A stretch of DNA of 64,000 nt. Origin: Bryocella elongata (GTDB lineage: Bacteria; Acidobacteriota; Terriglobia; Terriglobales; Acidobacteriaceae). The notes below the pieces were generated by a model. The model was not told the DNA's origin. It did not search any database and saw only the letters and a program-made list of their open reading frames with translations. The stretch lies in NCBI RefSeq assembly GCF_900108185.1, contig NZ_FNVA01000001.1, positions 434,001 to 498,000 on the forward strand, written 5' to 3'. Made by a program: the position numbers and the translations under genes. This document shows, piece after piece, positions 31,341 to 39,339 of the stretch; position 1 is the stretch's first letter; each line of letters opens with the position of its first letter.

Positions 31341-34253
31341 ATGCGTAACTTGTCCGGCAACCAGATTCGTGAAGACTTCCTGCGTTTTTTTGAGGGCAAA
31401 GGGCACCGTCGCGTGCATTCGTCCTCCCTGGTCCCGGCCAATGATCCGACGCTGCTGTTTACCAACGCTGGCATGAACCAGTTCAAGGACGTGTTTCTGG
31501 GCGCGGAGACGCGGGCGTACAGCCGCGCGACGACCAGCCAGAAGTGCGTGCGCGCGGGCGGAAAGCACAATGATCTCGAGAACGTCGGCTTCACGCGGCG
31601 GCACCATACCTTCTTTGAGATGCTGGGGAACTTCAGCTTCGGTGACTACTTCAAGAAGGACGCGATCGCGTATGCGTGGGAGCTGCTGACCTCGCCGGAC
31701 TGGTTTGGGATCGACAAGGACAAGCTGTATGTGACGATCTTTGAAGGCGATGCGAAGGTACCGCGCGACAACGAGGCTGAGGCGTTCTGGATTGCGGCGG
31801 GCGTGCCGAAGGAACGGATCTTCGGCATGGGCGCGAAGGATAACTTCTGGCAGATGGGCGATACGGGGCCTTGCGGGCCTTGCTCGGAGATTTATTATGA
31901 CCTCGGCCTGGTGGCCTCGGAGAACGGTGAGGATGTGCCGTTTCCACAGGACGAGCAGCGCTACATGGAGATCTGGAACCTGGTCTTCATGCAGTTCGAC
32001 CGCTCGACCGATGGGACGCTGACTCCGCTGCCGAAGCCTTCGATCGATACGGGCATGGGGCTGGAGCGGGTGTCGGCGGTGCTGCAGGGGAAGCTCTCGA
32101 ACTACGAGAGCGATCTGTTTACGCCGCTGATTGCGGCGGCGGCGCGCCTTACAGGCTTTGAGGGCGGCGAGTTAGCGAGTGAGCGAGTCAGCGAGTTGGC
32201 GCTTTCGGATGAGAAGGGTGCGGCTTCGCTGCGCATCATTGCGGATCATGCGCGGTGCTCGACGTTCCTGATCTCGGATGGGGTGTTGCCGGCGAATGAG
32301 GGGCGTGGGTATGTGCTGCGCAAGATCATGCGGCGGGCGATTCGGCACGGGCGTTTGCTGGGGCAGGAGCAGCCGTTCCTCTACAAGATGGTGGAGGCGG
32401 TGCGCGATGAGATGCGCGCAGCGTATCCGGAGCTGAAGGAGTCGGCCGAGCGCGTGGCGAAGGTGGTGCTGGCGGAGGAGCAGCAGTTTGCTCGGGTGAT
32501 GGCAAGAGGTTCAATCGAACTAAATGTTGCTCTTTATAACGTCATGTCCAGGGCTGTTAGTCAGGCGTACAGAGAGAAAAACAGCTTATATCGGCAAGCC
32601 TATCTTAAGTACTACATGTCACTCGATGAAATCGAAGCACCTACCTTTGAGCGCGTACTTGACGATGATTGGAAACAAGAGCAGGAACATCCTGACTTTG
32701 AACTTACGGCTGCTATGTATGCTCCGATTGCTAACTACATGCAATTAGCCCAGCTGGATGGAAAGAAGGCATTTTCGCTCTACGAAACCTATGGCCTTCC
32801 GAAAGACTTTATCTCGGACGCATCTCGAGATGCTCGCATCGACTTTGACGAAGATGGCTTTGAGGCCGCGAAGGAAGAGGAGCAGCAGCGGGCGCGGGCG
32901 TCTTGGAAGGGCGGGTCGCAGAAGACGGCGGCTCCGGTGTATCGCGAGCTGGCGCAGACCGACTTCCTGGGCTACACGGCGCTGAAGGTCGAGGGCGCGA
33001 AGGTGTTGGCGTTGGTGAAGGATGGCGTGGGTGTGCCGTCGCTGGCTCCGGGTGAGACGGGCGAGGTGGTGCTCGATACGACCAGCTTCTATGCGGACTC
33101 GGGCGGGCAGGTGGGCGATGTGGGCTGGCTGTATGCGGACAATCACGGCACGTTGGTGGCCGAGGTGAGCGGCTGCAGGAAGCCGGTGCAGGGCGTGTTC
33201 GCGCATAGTGTGACGGCGAAGGAGACCATTGCTGTCGGCGACGTGGTGGATACGGTGGTGAATGGTGAGGTGCGGTCGGCGACGATGCGCAACCATACGG
33301 CTACGCACCTGCTGCACGCTGCGTTGCGGCAGACGCTGGGCACGCATGTGAAGCAGGCGGGATCGCTGAATGATCGCTCGCGGCTGCGGTTCGACTTCTC
33401 GCACTTTGCGGGCGTGGCGGAGGAGGAGCTGCAGGAGATCGAGGACATCGTGAACGCGCAGGTGCTGGCGAACAGCAAGGTGGAGACGCTGGTGGATGTG
33501 CCGATCGATGTGGCGGTGCATGAGCTGGGCGCGATGGCGCTGTTCGGCGAGAAGTATGGCGACAAGGTGCGCGTGGTGAAGATCGGGGACTTCTCGACCG
33601 AGCTTTGCGGTGGAACGCACATCGGAGCAACGGGCGAGATTGGGCTGATCAAGCTGGTGGGCGAAGGCGCGGTTGCGAGTGGTGTGCGGCGTGTTGAAGC
33701 CGTTACGGGCACGGGTTCGCTGGGACTGTTCCGGCGCGATGCGGATGTGGCTAAAGTTGCCGCGAGCTTCATCGGCGCGGGTGATGCGTCGGCGGAGGCG
33801 CTGCGGGCTCGGGTAAATGCGCAGGAAGAAGAGATGAAGAAGCTGCGCCGCGAGCTTGACCAGATGCGTGCGAAGTCGGCCAGCGCGGCGACGGCGAATG
33901 CGGCGGAGAGCGCGATCGAGGTGAAGGGGGTGAAGGTGATCGCGCTGCGCGTGGATGCGCTGGATAAGGCGCAGATGCGCAACCTCGTGGACGAGCTGCG
34001 CGGCAAGCTGGGCTCGGGCGTGGTGGTGCTGGGTGCGGCGACCGACGAGGGCAAGGTGTCGCTGATCGCGGGCGTCACGAAGGACCTGACGGGTAAGGTG
34101 CAGGCGGGCAAGATCGTGAGCGCGCTGGCTGCGAAGGTGGGCGGCAAGGGCGGTGGGCGGCCGGATCTGGCGGAGGCTGGCGGCAGCGATGTCGCGGCGC
34201 TGGATGGGGCGCTGGCGGGTGCTGCTGAAGTGGTGGGTGGGTTGCTGGGGTAA
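31341..34253 (+). CDS. alaS: Alanyl-tRNA synthetase with an atypical AT-rich internal segment
   Basis: Charges tRNA-Ala and edits Ser/Gly. From ATG 31341 the product is 970 residues, longer than the usual 870-890. The aminoacylation core starts [17 protein letters not shown], with [22 protein letters not shown] and [14 protein letters not shown]. The editing domain has [12 protein letters not shown] and the zinc/editing motif [17 protein letters not shown]-Ala domain ends the protein. Between FARVMARG (about residue 390) and [16 protein letters not shown] (about 473) lies an unfamiliar stretch of about 80 residues with a different base composition. A tandem-like [13 protein letters not shown] at about residues 276-288 is encoded by repeating GCGAGT words. 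The start could also be ATG 31317, but its ribosome site is no better. Confidence 0.95.
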   Translation: MRNLSGNQIREDFLRFFEGKGHRRVHSSSLVPANDPTLLFTNAGMNQFKDVFLGAETRAYSRATTSQKCVRAGGKHNDLENVGFTRRHHTFFEMLGNFSFGDYFKKDAIAYAWELLTSPDWFGIDKDKLYVTIFEGDAKVPRDNEAEAFWIAAGVPKERIFGMGAKDNFWQMGDTGPCGPCSEIYYDLGLVASENGEDVPFPQDEQRYMEIWNLVFMQFDRSTDGTLTPLPKPSIDTGMGLERVSAVLQGKLSNYESDLFTPLIAAAARLTGFEGGELASERVSELALSDEKGAASLRIIADHARCSTFLISDGVLPANEGRGYVLRKIMRRAIRHGRLLGQEQPFLYKMVEAVRDEMRAAYPELKESAERVAKVVLAEEQQFARVMARGSIELNVALYNVMSRAVSQAYREKNSLYRQAYLKYYMSLDEIEAPTFERVLDDDWKQEQEHPDFELTAAMYAPIANYMQLAQLDGKKAFSLYETYGLPKDFISDASRDARIDFDEDGFEAAKEEEQQRARASWKGGSQKTAAPVYRELAQTDFLGYTALKVEGAKVLALVKDGVGVPSLAPGETGEVVLDTTSFYADSGGQVGDVGWLYADNHGTLVAEVSGCRKPVQGVFAHSVTAKETIAVGDVVDTVVNGEVRSATMRNHTATHLLHAALRQTLGTHVKQAGSLNDRSRLRFDFSHFAGVAEEELQEIEDIVNAQVLANSKVETLVDVPIDVAVHELGAMALFGEKYGDKVRVVKIGDFSTELCGGTHIGATGEIGLIKLVGEGAVASGVRRVEAVTGTGSLGLFRRDADVAKVAASFIGAGDASAEALRARVNAQEEEMKKLRRELDQMRAKSASAATANAAESAIEVKGVKVIALRVDALDKAQMRNLVDELRGKLGSGVVVLGAATDEGKVSLIAGVTKDLTGKVQAGKIVSALAAKVGGKGGGRPDLAEAGGSDVAALDGALAGAAEVVGGLLG
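32505..32850 (+). other. AT-rich, foreign-looking segment inside alaS
   Basis: By my count 106 of 240 bases at 32521-32760 are G/C (44%), against 41 of 60 (68%) at 32401-32460. Codons such as AAA, TTA, AAT, CTT and TAT cluster here and are rare on either side. The frame stays open throughout. The encoded residues (e.g. [35 protein letters not shown]) do not match the loop I expect in AlaS. Confidence 0.8.
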
Positions 34254-34271
34254 AGGTTTGTGGTTTGCGAA

Positions 34272-34297
34272 CCCACATCTCAAAGGCGAGATATGGG
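34272..34297. repeat. Hairpin repeat family A downstream of alaS
   Basis: CCCACATCTC / GAGATATGGG (one G-T pair) around AAAGGC, followed by CCACCCGG. Same family as 11078-11103 and 12277-12301. Confidence 0.65.
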
Positions 34298-34313
34298 CCA
34301 CCCGGCAAGCGTG

Positions 34314-34351
34314 AACGACAGATGGCCTCCCTGCGGAGGCCATCTGTCGTT
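34314..34351 (+). terminator. Long hairpin downstream of alaS
   Basis: A perfect 17-bp stem AACGACAGATGGCCTCC with CTGC loop, 60 bp after the alaS stop. It is symmetrical and could also stop transcription from the convergent Uma2 gene. No long T-run. Confidence 0.65.
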
Positions 34352-34478
34352 TGCCGGCTTGTGAGTTTGCCGCTGGGCGCGCGAGCCTTTCCGGGGGACA
34401 CGGGCGTGTATCGGTCTGTTGAGCGATGAGGCGAACAGGTCGCCCGCAGGGCGGGCTTGAGCTGCGAGGGAAGGCCGG

Positions 34479-34997
34479 TTAGTCGAGTGCGGCGAAGATC
34501 TCGGTCATATCGAGATGGATGGGCGTGTGGGGCACGTGTAAGTTCGTCGAGTCTGCGTGGTGCAGGCCTTGCGCGTCGTAGGTGTGCGCTGAGCGGCGGA
34601 TGGGGTCGATGAGCCAGATGTTCTCGATGCCCATCGCGAGGTAGTCGGCGAGACGCTTTTCTACGCGCGGGATGCGGTCTTCGGGTGAGAGCACTTCGAT
34701 GCAGATCAGCGGGGGCGTCTGGGTGACGCTCTCGCGGGGAGCGTCGGCGCGGAGGACGGCGATATCGGCGATGCGGACGCGTGTGGGTGTGACGCGGATG
34801 CGTTGTTCGACGACGGTGGTGATGCGCCAATCCTTCTCGTTCCGAATGAACAAGGCGCTCAATAAGCTTTGGATACGTGCGTGTTCGTATTCGCCCAAGT
34901 GACGCTCCTCGATGTCGCCGTCTACGTAATCGGCGTCGGGCTCATAGCTGGTGCGCAGGTAGGCGTCGATGGGAAGCAGGGATGGAGTGGTCGCCAT
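34479..34997 (-). CDS. Uma2-family (DUF820) PD-(D/E)XK endonuclease-like protein
   Basis: From ATG 34997 the product is 172 residues. Features match the Uma2/DUF820 family: YEPDADYVDGDIEERHLGEYEHARIQ at the N-terminus, then VRIADIAVL, PPLICIEVLSPEDRIPRVEKRLADYLAMGI with the E-x-K-like catalytic core, then NIWLIDP. Members have a restriction-endonuclease fold and are common in Acidobacteria and Cyanobacteria; the in vivo role is unknown. It stands alone between alaS and murA. The open frame upstream of the ATG is antisense to unrelated sequence and not counted. Confidence 0.87.
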   Translation of the reverse strand: MATTPSLLPIDAYLRTSYEPDADYVDGDIEERHLGEYEHARIQSLLSALFIRNEKDWRITTVVEQRIRVTPTRVRIADIAVLRADAPRESVTQTPPLICIEVLSPEDRIPRVEKRLADYLAMGIENIWLIDPIRRSAHTYDAQGLHHADSTNLHVPHTPIHLDMTEIFAALD

Positions 34998-35167
34998 GGT
35001 CGTTACCTCGCTGCAAATAGAATGCGCCTGCGGCCGGTGGGCCGCAAGCGCATTGTGGGGATGCTGTAGAGGTGCGAGGTCTTCAGGTTTTGAGGTGTGA
35101 GGTTGCGTCGCAGGGTACTGCAGAGCGACGAGGTGCCGAGCTATGAGCGACGAGGAAAGTCGTAGCG

Positions 35168-36469
35168 CTACTTCTTGCCGAAGACGTCTCCCATGCGGCG
35201 GATCTGGGCCCCTACGCCGCGGAGCTTTTCTTCCATGCGCTCGTAGCCGCGGTCGAGGTGGTAGACGCGGTCGAGGATGGATTCTCCGTCGGCTACGAGG
35301 GCTGCGAGTACGAGGGCAGCGCTGGCGCGGAGATCGGAGCACATGACGGCTGCGGACTGGAGCTTGTCGCCTCCGCGCACCGTGGCCGTGCGGCCGCTGA
35401 CGCTGATGTTGGCTCCCATGCGATTGAGCTCCGAGACGTGCATGAAGCGGTTCTCGAAGATGTTCTCCGTGATGACGCTGGTGCCCTGGCACTGCGTGGC
35501 GAGCGCCATGAACTGCGCCTGCATGTCGGTGGGGAAGCCGGGGTACTCCTCGGTGGACATATCGGCGGCCTTGAGGGTCTGGGCGCCTTCGCTGCGGACG
35601 CGGATGGAGTCTTCACCGATCTCGAGCTTGACGCCGCATTCCTGGAGCTTGGCGATCAGTGCGCCCTGGTGGTCGGGGTTGAGGCAGTCGACCATGAGGT
35701 CGCCGCCGGTGATGGCTCCGGCGATGAGGAAGGTGCCGGCCTCGATGCGGTCGGGATTGATGCGATGGCGCGTGCCGTTGAGCTTGGCGACGCCGGTGAT
35801 CTTCATTGTGGACGTCCCGGCGCCTTCGATCTTCGCGCCCATGCTGTTGAGCATGGCCGCGAGGTCTGTGACCTCGGGCTCGCGGGCGCAGTTCTCGAAG
35901 AGGGATTCGCCATCGGCCATGACGGCGGCCATCAGCAGGTCCTCGGTGCCGGTCACGGTGATCTTGTCGAAGACGATGTGCGCGGCCTTGAGGCGGCCGG
36001 AGCCGTTGCCTGGAGACCTGGCTTCGAGGTAGCCGTGCTCCTGGGTGATGGTCGCGCCCATGGCTTCGAGGCCCTTGATGTGGAGGTCGATGGGACGGCC
36101 ACCGATGGCGCAGCCGCCGGGCATCGCGACGCGGGCCATGCCGGTGCGGGCGATGAGAGGGCCGAGCACGAGGGAGCTGGCGCGCATGGTCTTGACGATC
36201 TCGTACTTCGCGACGGGGTCGGAGAGCACGGCGCACTTGATAGTGGTGCGGTGCTGGGCGCGGCCGTAGCCGAGTTCGACCTCTGCGCCCATCGACTCCA
36301 GCAGCTTGCGCTCGGTCTCGATGTCGCGCACCTGCGGGATGTTTTCGAGCACGACCTCACCTTCGGTGAGGATGGCCGCAGCCATGCAGGGCAGCGCAGA
36401 GTTCTTTGCGCCGGAGACTTTTACGGTACCAAGCAGCGGATTGCCGCCGCGAACGACAAACTTGTCCAT
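35168..36469 (-). CDS. murA: UDP-N-acetylglucosamine 1-carboxyvinyltransferase
   Basis: First committed step of peptidoglycan synthesis: enolpyruvyl transfer from PEP to UDP-GlcNAc. The 433-residue product starts MDKFVVRGGNPLLGTVKVSG, has KNSALPCMAAAIL, and the active-site loop RVAMPGGCAIGGRPIDLH with Cys at about residue 120, the residue alkylated by fosfomycin. Further signatures are RIEAGTFLIAGAITGG and EYPGFPTDMQAQF. An upstream ATG at 36493 would add eight residues not typical of the family. Monocistronic. Confidence 0.96.
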   Translation of the reverse strand: MDKFVVRGGNPLLGTVKVSGAKNSALPCMAAAILTEGEVVLENIPQVRDIETERKLLESMGAEVELGYGRAQHRTTIKCAVLSDPVAKYEIVKTMRASSLVLGPLIARTGMARVAMPGGCAIGGRPIDLHIKGLEAMGATITQEHGYLEARSPGNGSGRLKAAHIVFDKITVTGTEDLLMAAVMADGESLFENCAREPEVTDLAAMLNSMGAKIEGAGTSTMKITGVAKLNGTRHRINPDRIEAGTFLIAGAITGGDLMVDCLNPDHQGALIAKLQECGVKLEIGEDSIRVRSEGAQTLKAADMSTEEYPGFPTDMQAQFMALATQCQGTSVITENIFENRFMHVSELNRMGANISVSGRTATVRGGDKLQSAAVMCSDLRASAALVLAALVADGESILDRVYHLDRGYERMEEKLRGVGAQIRRMGDVFGKK

Positions 36470-36562
36470 CCCCAAAGTGTAGTGGTTTGGCAAGGGGAAA
36501 TGTGCGCCCCGTTGGAGGGGTGTGCCGAGGGGTGCAAGGAGGATTACGGGCGCAGGGACGGT

Positions 36563-37945
36563 CTATCGCGCGACCGGTTCCAGCTCCCCGGAGGGTTCGT
36601 AGCGTGGTGCGGCGTAGAGTTCGTCGCGGAGTTCGTCGAACGGGTCACCGCTCGGCCTGAGTGGCGGAGCCGTTTTTGTAGCGCTGATCTGCAGCAGGTC
36701 GCTTGCTCCCAGCGCGAAGATTCCAAGCAGCAGAAAGCATTCGGTGGGTTTCCAGGCGATGGGGGAGCAGGTCGCCACGGCGCTGAGCGTGACGAAGAGG
36801 AGGAGGCACTCGAAGCCGGTGCGGAGGGAGGTGATGCCGCGGCCAAGCACGCGCCACGCGATGATCGCCATGGGGAGGGTGATGGGAGCGACGTCGTACT
36901 CCTTGATGCGGGGGTTGAGGAGGATGATGCCGCAGAGAAGGACGGGCAGCCAGCGATGGAGCGGGAAGTCTCCGCGGAGGTAGCACCGCGAGAGCACGTA
37001 GAGGGTCAGCAACACGGCGCTGGCGTAGAGCGCGTAGACGAGCAGGCTTGCGAGCTCATACGGTTTGCCGAGGTAGAAGAGCAGGTTGCCGATGATGGAG
37101 GCAAGGCCGTCGCCGAAGTCGTGGTTGATGGAGAACTGCAGCGAGACGGCTTCAAGGTAGTGATGGAATTGCGCGGGCCAGAGTCGTGATGGCAGGAAGA
37201 AGAGCGTGAGGCCGAGGGCTCCGGTGAGGGTTGCAGCGCGCCATTGGGTCTTCGTCGTGAAGACAGGCAGCGCCAGCAAGGTGAGCATCGGCGCCTTGAA
37301 GCACGCGGCGAGCACTACCGCGAGGTAGAACGGCGACCATACGTTGCGACGCCAGCCGAGCATCGCGGTGGCGAGCATCATCGCGTAGAGGATGTAGGCG
37401 AGGTTTCCGCTGAGCTCGACGCTGGTGTAGAGCAGACCGGCGAAGAAGACTGAGGCGGGGGCGAGGTACCAGAAGAGCGTGGACTCAAACTGGTGGGGAT
37501 CGGACGAGGCTCTGAAGTCGCGGAAGGATTTTTGCTCGAGACAGGTTCGCAGCAGGACGACCATGGTGATGATGTTCGCGAGGATAAAGAGCGCCCAGTA
37601 GGCGATCTTGAGCGGATGCTCCGGGATGCGTGCGAGGAGCTGCAGGAGCGGTAAGGTGATGGGCGAATAGACGTAGGTGAAGGGCGGCATCTCGTAGGGA
37701 TGCGTCCTGGTGTAAGCGATGTGGGCCTTCTGTACGGCGACGCCATCGGCCCAGGGATCATGGCCGATCTGCACGGAGTGAATGGCGTTGCGGTAGACGT
37801 TCATGTCCCAGCCGGGAGCGGGGAAGTTGGTGGCTGCGACGAATACCATGCCGATGGTGGCGAGGAGCCAGCACACGACGAGGAGTGTGCGCGGCATGAG
37901 GCTGACGGTACGAGTCGTTGTCGCGTCCGAGCTCGTTTGCTTCAT
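36563..37945 (-). CDS. GT87/DUF2029-type polytopic membrane glycosyltransferase
   Basis: A 460-residue integral membrane protein with about ten hydrophobic segments. The N-terminal TM (TLLVVCWLLATIGMVFVAATN) is followed by an extracytoplasmic loop with DMNVYRNAIHSVQIGHDPWAD, whose acidic residue is typical of C-family polyprenyl-phosphate-sugar glycosyltransferases. Late segments include LLVYALYASAVLLTLYVLS and CGIILLNPRIKEYD. The C-terminal tail is soluble and charged. Its ATG overlaps the stop of the GT2 gene, so the pair probably makes a polyprenyl-P-linked sugar and then transfers it. Confidence 0.8.
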   Translation of the reverse strand: MKQTSSDATTTRTVSLMPRTLLVVCWLLATIGMVFVAATNFPAPGWDMNVYRNAIHSVQIGHDPWADGVAVQKAHIAYTRTHPYEMPPFTYVYSPITLPLLQLLARIPEHPLKIAYWALFILANIITMVVLLRTCLEQKSFRDFRASSDPHQFESTLFWYLAPASVFFAGLLYTSVELSGNLAYILYAMMLATAMLGWRRNVWSPFYLAVVLAACFKAPMLTLLALPVFTTKTQWRAATLTGALGLTLFFLPSRLWPAQFHHYLEAVSLQFSINHDFGDGLASIIGNLLFYLGKPYELASLLVYALYASAVLLTLYVLSRCYLRGDFPLHRWLPVLLCGIILLNPRIKEYDVAPITLPMAIIAWRVLGRGITSLRTGFECLLLFVTLSAVATCSPIAWKPTECFLLLGIFALGASDLLQISATKTAPPLRPSGDPFDELRDELYAAPRYEPSGELEPVAR

Positions 37946-39168
37946 CGCGCCACCTCGATCATGCCTGCAGAGGAGCGTGTGTGGCCGGATCGGCGCACGG
38001 GGTTGCGCCAGGTGCACAAGCTGCTCATGGAGTAGTTCCAGAGGGAGCTGATCGTAACTCCGATGAGCCCGGCGGCGAGGTACGGAGTGTGGCTTCGGAC
38101 CAGTGAAGATGCGACAAGCAGGTTTGCCCAGGCTCCGAAGGAGCACACGATCCAGAAGACCGCGAGACCTGCGCCGAGACGCTTGCCGCGCAGTCGCGCA
38201 TCGCGGAAGGTGACGAGATTGTTGAGGAAGAAGTTCTCGGTCATCGCGGCGATGGTGGCGATGATTTGCGCCGTGATGAAAGGAAGATGGAAGGCATTCA
38301 TGCATAGCGCGAGGCATGCAAGATGCGTGAGGATGCCAAGCGCACCGACGGCGGCGAACAAGGAGAAGCGTGGAGGCACGAGCCCATGGGTGAGCTTGCA
38401 GAGGACCAGCGTGAGGTACTCGATGCCGGTGGAGAGATCGAGTTTGCTCTCGCCATGGCGGCGCGTGCGAAAGTGGTAACCGACCTCGCCGACCCGCGCG
38501 GGCCCTGGGCTTGAGGCCAGCAGGTCGATGAGGATCTTGAAGCCGTTGCCTTGCATGTCGCGCACGGAGCTGAGGAAGAAGCTGCGATCGACGACGAAGA
38601 AGCCGCTCATGGGATCGGTGAGGGGCGTGCGACAGACGAGGCGGCTCACGGCGCGTCCGGCGCGGCTGATGAGGACACGCGCCGGCGTGAAGTCTCCCAT
38701 GCTTCCGCCCGAGGCATTGCGTGTTGCCACGACGAGGTCGAGGTGTTGTTGTTGCAGCGTGGAGATCATCGCAGGCAGCGCGGCTTCATCATGCTGGAGG
38801 TCGGCGTCCATCACAGCGACGATCGGAGCTGTGGTGGAGAGGATGCCTTCCACGCAGGCCGAGGTGAGTCCACGACGGCCGATGCGGTGGATCAAACGCA
38901 CGCGCGGGTTTCTGCGTGCGATGACTTCGACGGCTGCGGCGGTGCCGTCGGGAGAGTCGTCGTCGACGAAGATGACCTCCCAGTTGAAGGCTGTCAGTGT
39001 CTCTGTGAGTCCCTGAACAAGCTCTGCGACGTTGTCGCGCTCGTTGTAGGCAGGGACGATGACTGCGAACTCACGCGCTGCGGAGGATGTGGAGCCGGGC
39101 CATGGAGCGATGGTGGCGCGTGGACGCGTGGAGTGCGCTCTCCATGATGCAGATGCCAGTTGTGTCAT
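37942..39168 (-). CDS. Polyprenol-phosphate mannosyl/glucosyltransferase (GT2) fused to a GtrA-like membrane domain
   Basis: A 408-residue protein. The GT2 domain (residues ~35-260) has FAVIVPAYNERDNVAELVQGL, IFVDDDSPDGTAAAVE, and the DxD-like VMDADLQHDEAALPAMI; RTRRHGESKLDL is characteristic of dolichol-P-mannose synthases. The C-terminal ~130 residues form four TM segments of the GtrA type (FAAVGALGILTHLACLALC; NFFLNNLVTFRD). It overlaps the GT87 gene by 4 bp (ATGA). The first codons (MTQLASAS) are encoded by short repeat family D, which leaves the exact start slightly uncertain. Confidence 0.88.
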   Translation of the reverse strand: MTQLASASWRAHSTRPRATIAPWPGSTSSAAREFAVIVPAYNERDNVAELVQGLTETLTAFNWEVIFVDDDSPDGTAAAVEVIARRNPRVRLIHRIGRRGLTSACVEGILSTTAPIVAVMDADLQHDEAALPAMISTLQQQHLDLVVATRNASGGSMGDFTPARVLISRAGRAVSRLVCRTPLTDPMSGFFVVDRSFFLSSVRDMQGNGFKILIDLLASSPGPARVGEVGYHFRTRRHGESKLDLSTGIEYLTLVLCKLTHGLVPPRFSLFAAVGALGILTHLACLALCMNAFHLPFITAQIIATIAAMTENFFLNNLVTFRDARLRGKRLGAGLAVFWIVCSFGAWANLLVASSLVRSHTPYLAAGLIGVTISSLWNYSMSSLCTWRNPVRRSGHTRSSAGMIEVAR

Positions 39169-39172
39169 GCCA
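39142..39172 (+). repeat. Short repeat family D, copy 3 (5' end of the GT2 gene)
   Basis: GATGCAGATGCCAGTTGTG then TCATGCCAGTT. It overlaps the start codon of the GT2 gene on the minus strand. Confidence 0.4.
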
Positions 39173-39339
39173 GTTCCCCTGGAAAAAAGCCGTTGCAGAT
39201 CAGGTGGTCGGCCACGTTGTGTTGCTCCGTTGCGCGTGCGGAGCGCGTGGCGAACTACCCGATTGAGACGGCCTCACACCGGATGTGAGTACCGGCGGTG
39301 CACGAACTGGGGTATGAATCTCGGAATCTGAATTGCGGC

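Noticed and set aside
32505..32850. Intein or group II intron in alaS
   Set aside because: The segment is too short, keeps the frame, and has no splice-junction Cys/Ser...His-Asn or intron boundary motifs.
32745..34343. Very long open frame on the minus strand opposite alaS (over 500 codons)
   Set aside because: It is His/Arg/Gln-rich with no family motifs and mirrors the alaS codon pattern; GC-rich genes routinely leave open antisense frames.
34998..35492. Open extension upstream of the Uma2 gene
   Set aside because: It overlaps murA in another frame and is His/Arg/Pro-rich; the MATTPSLLP start at 34997 is typical of the family.
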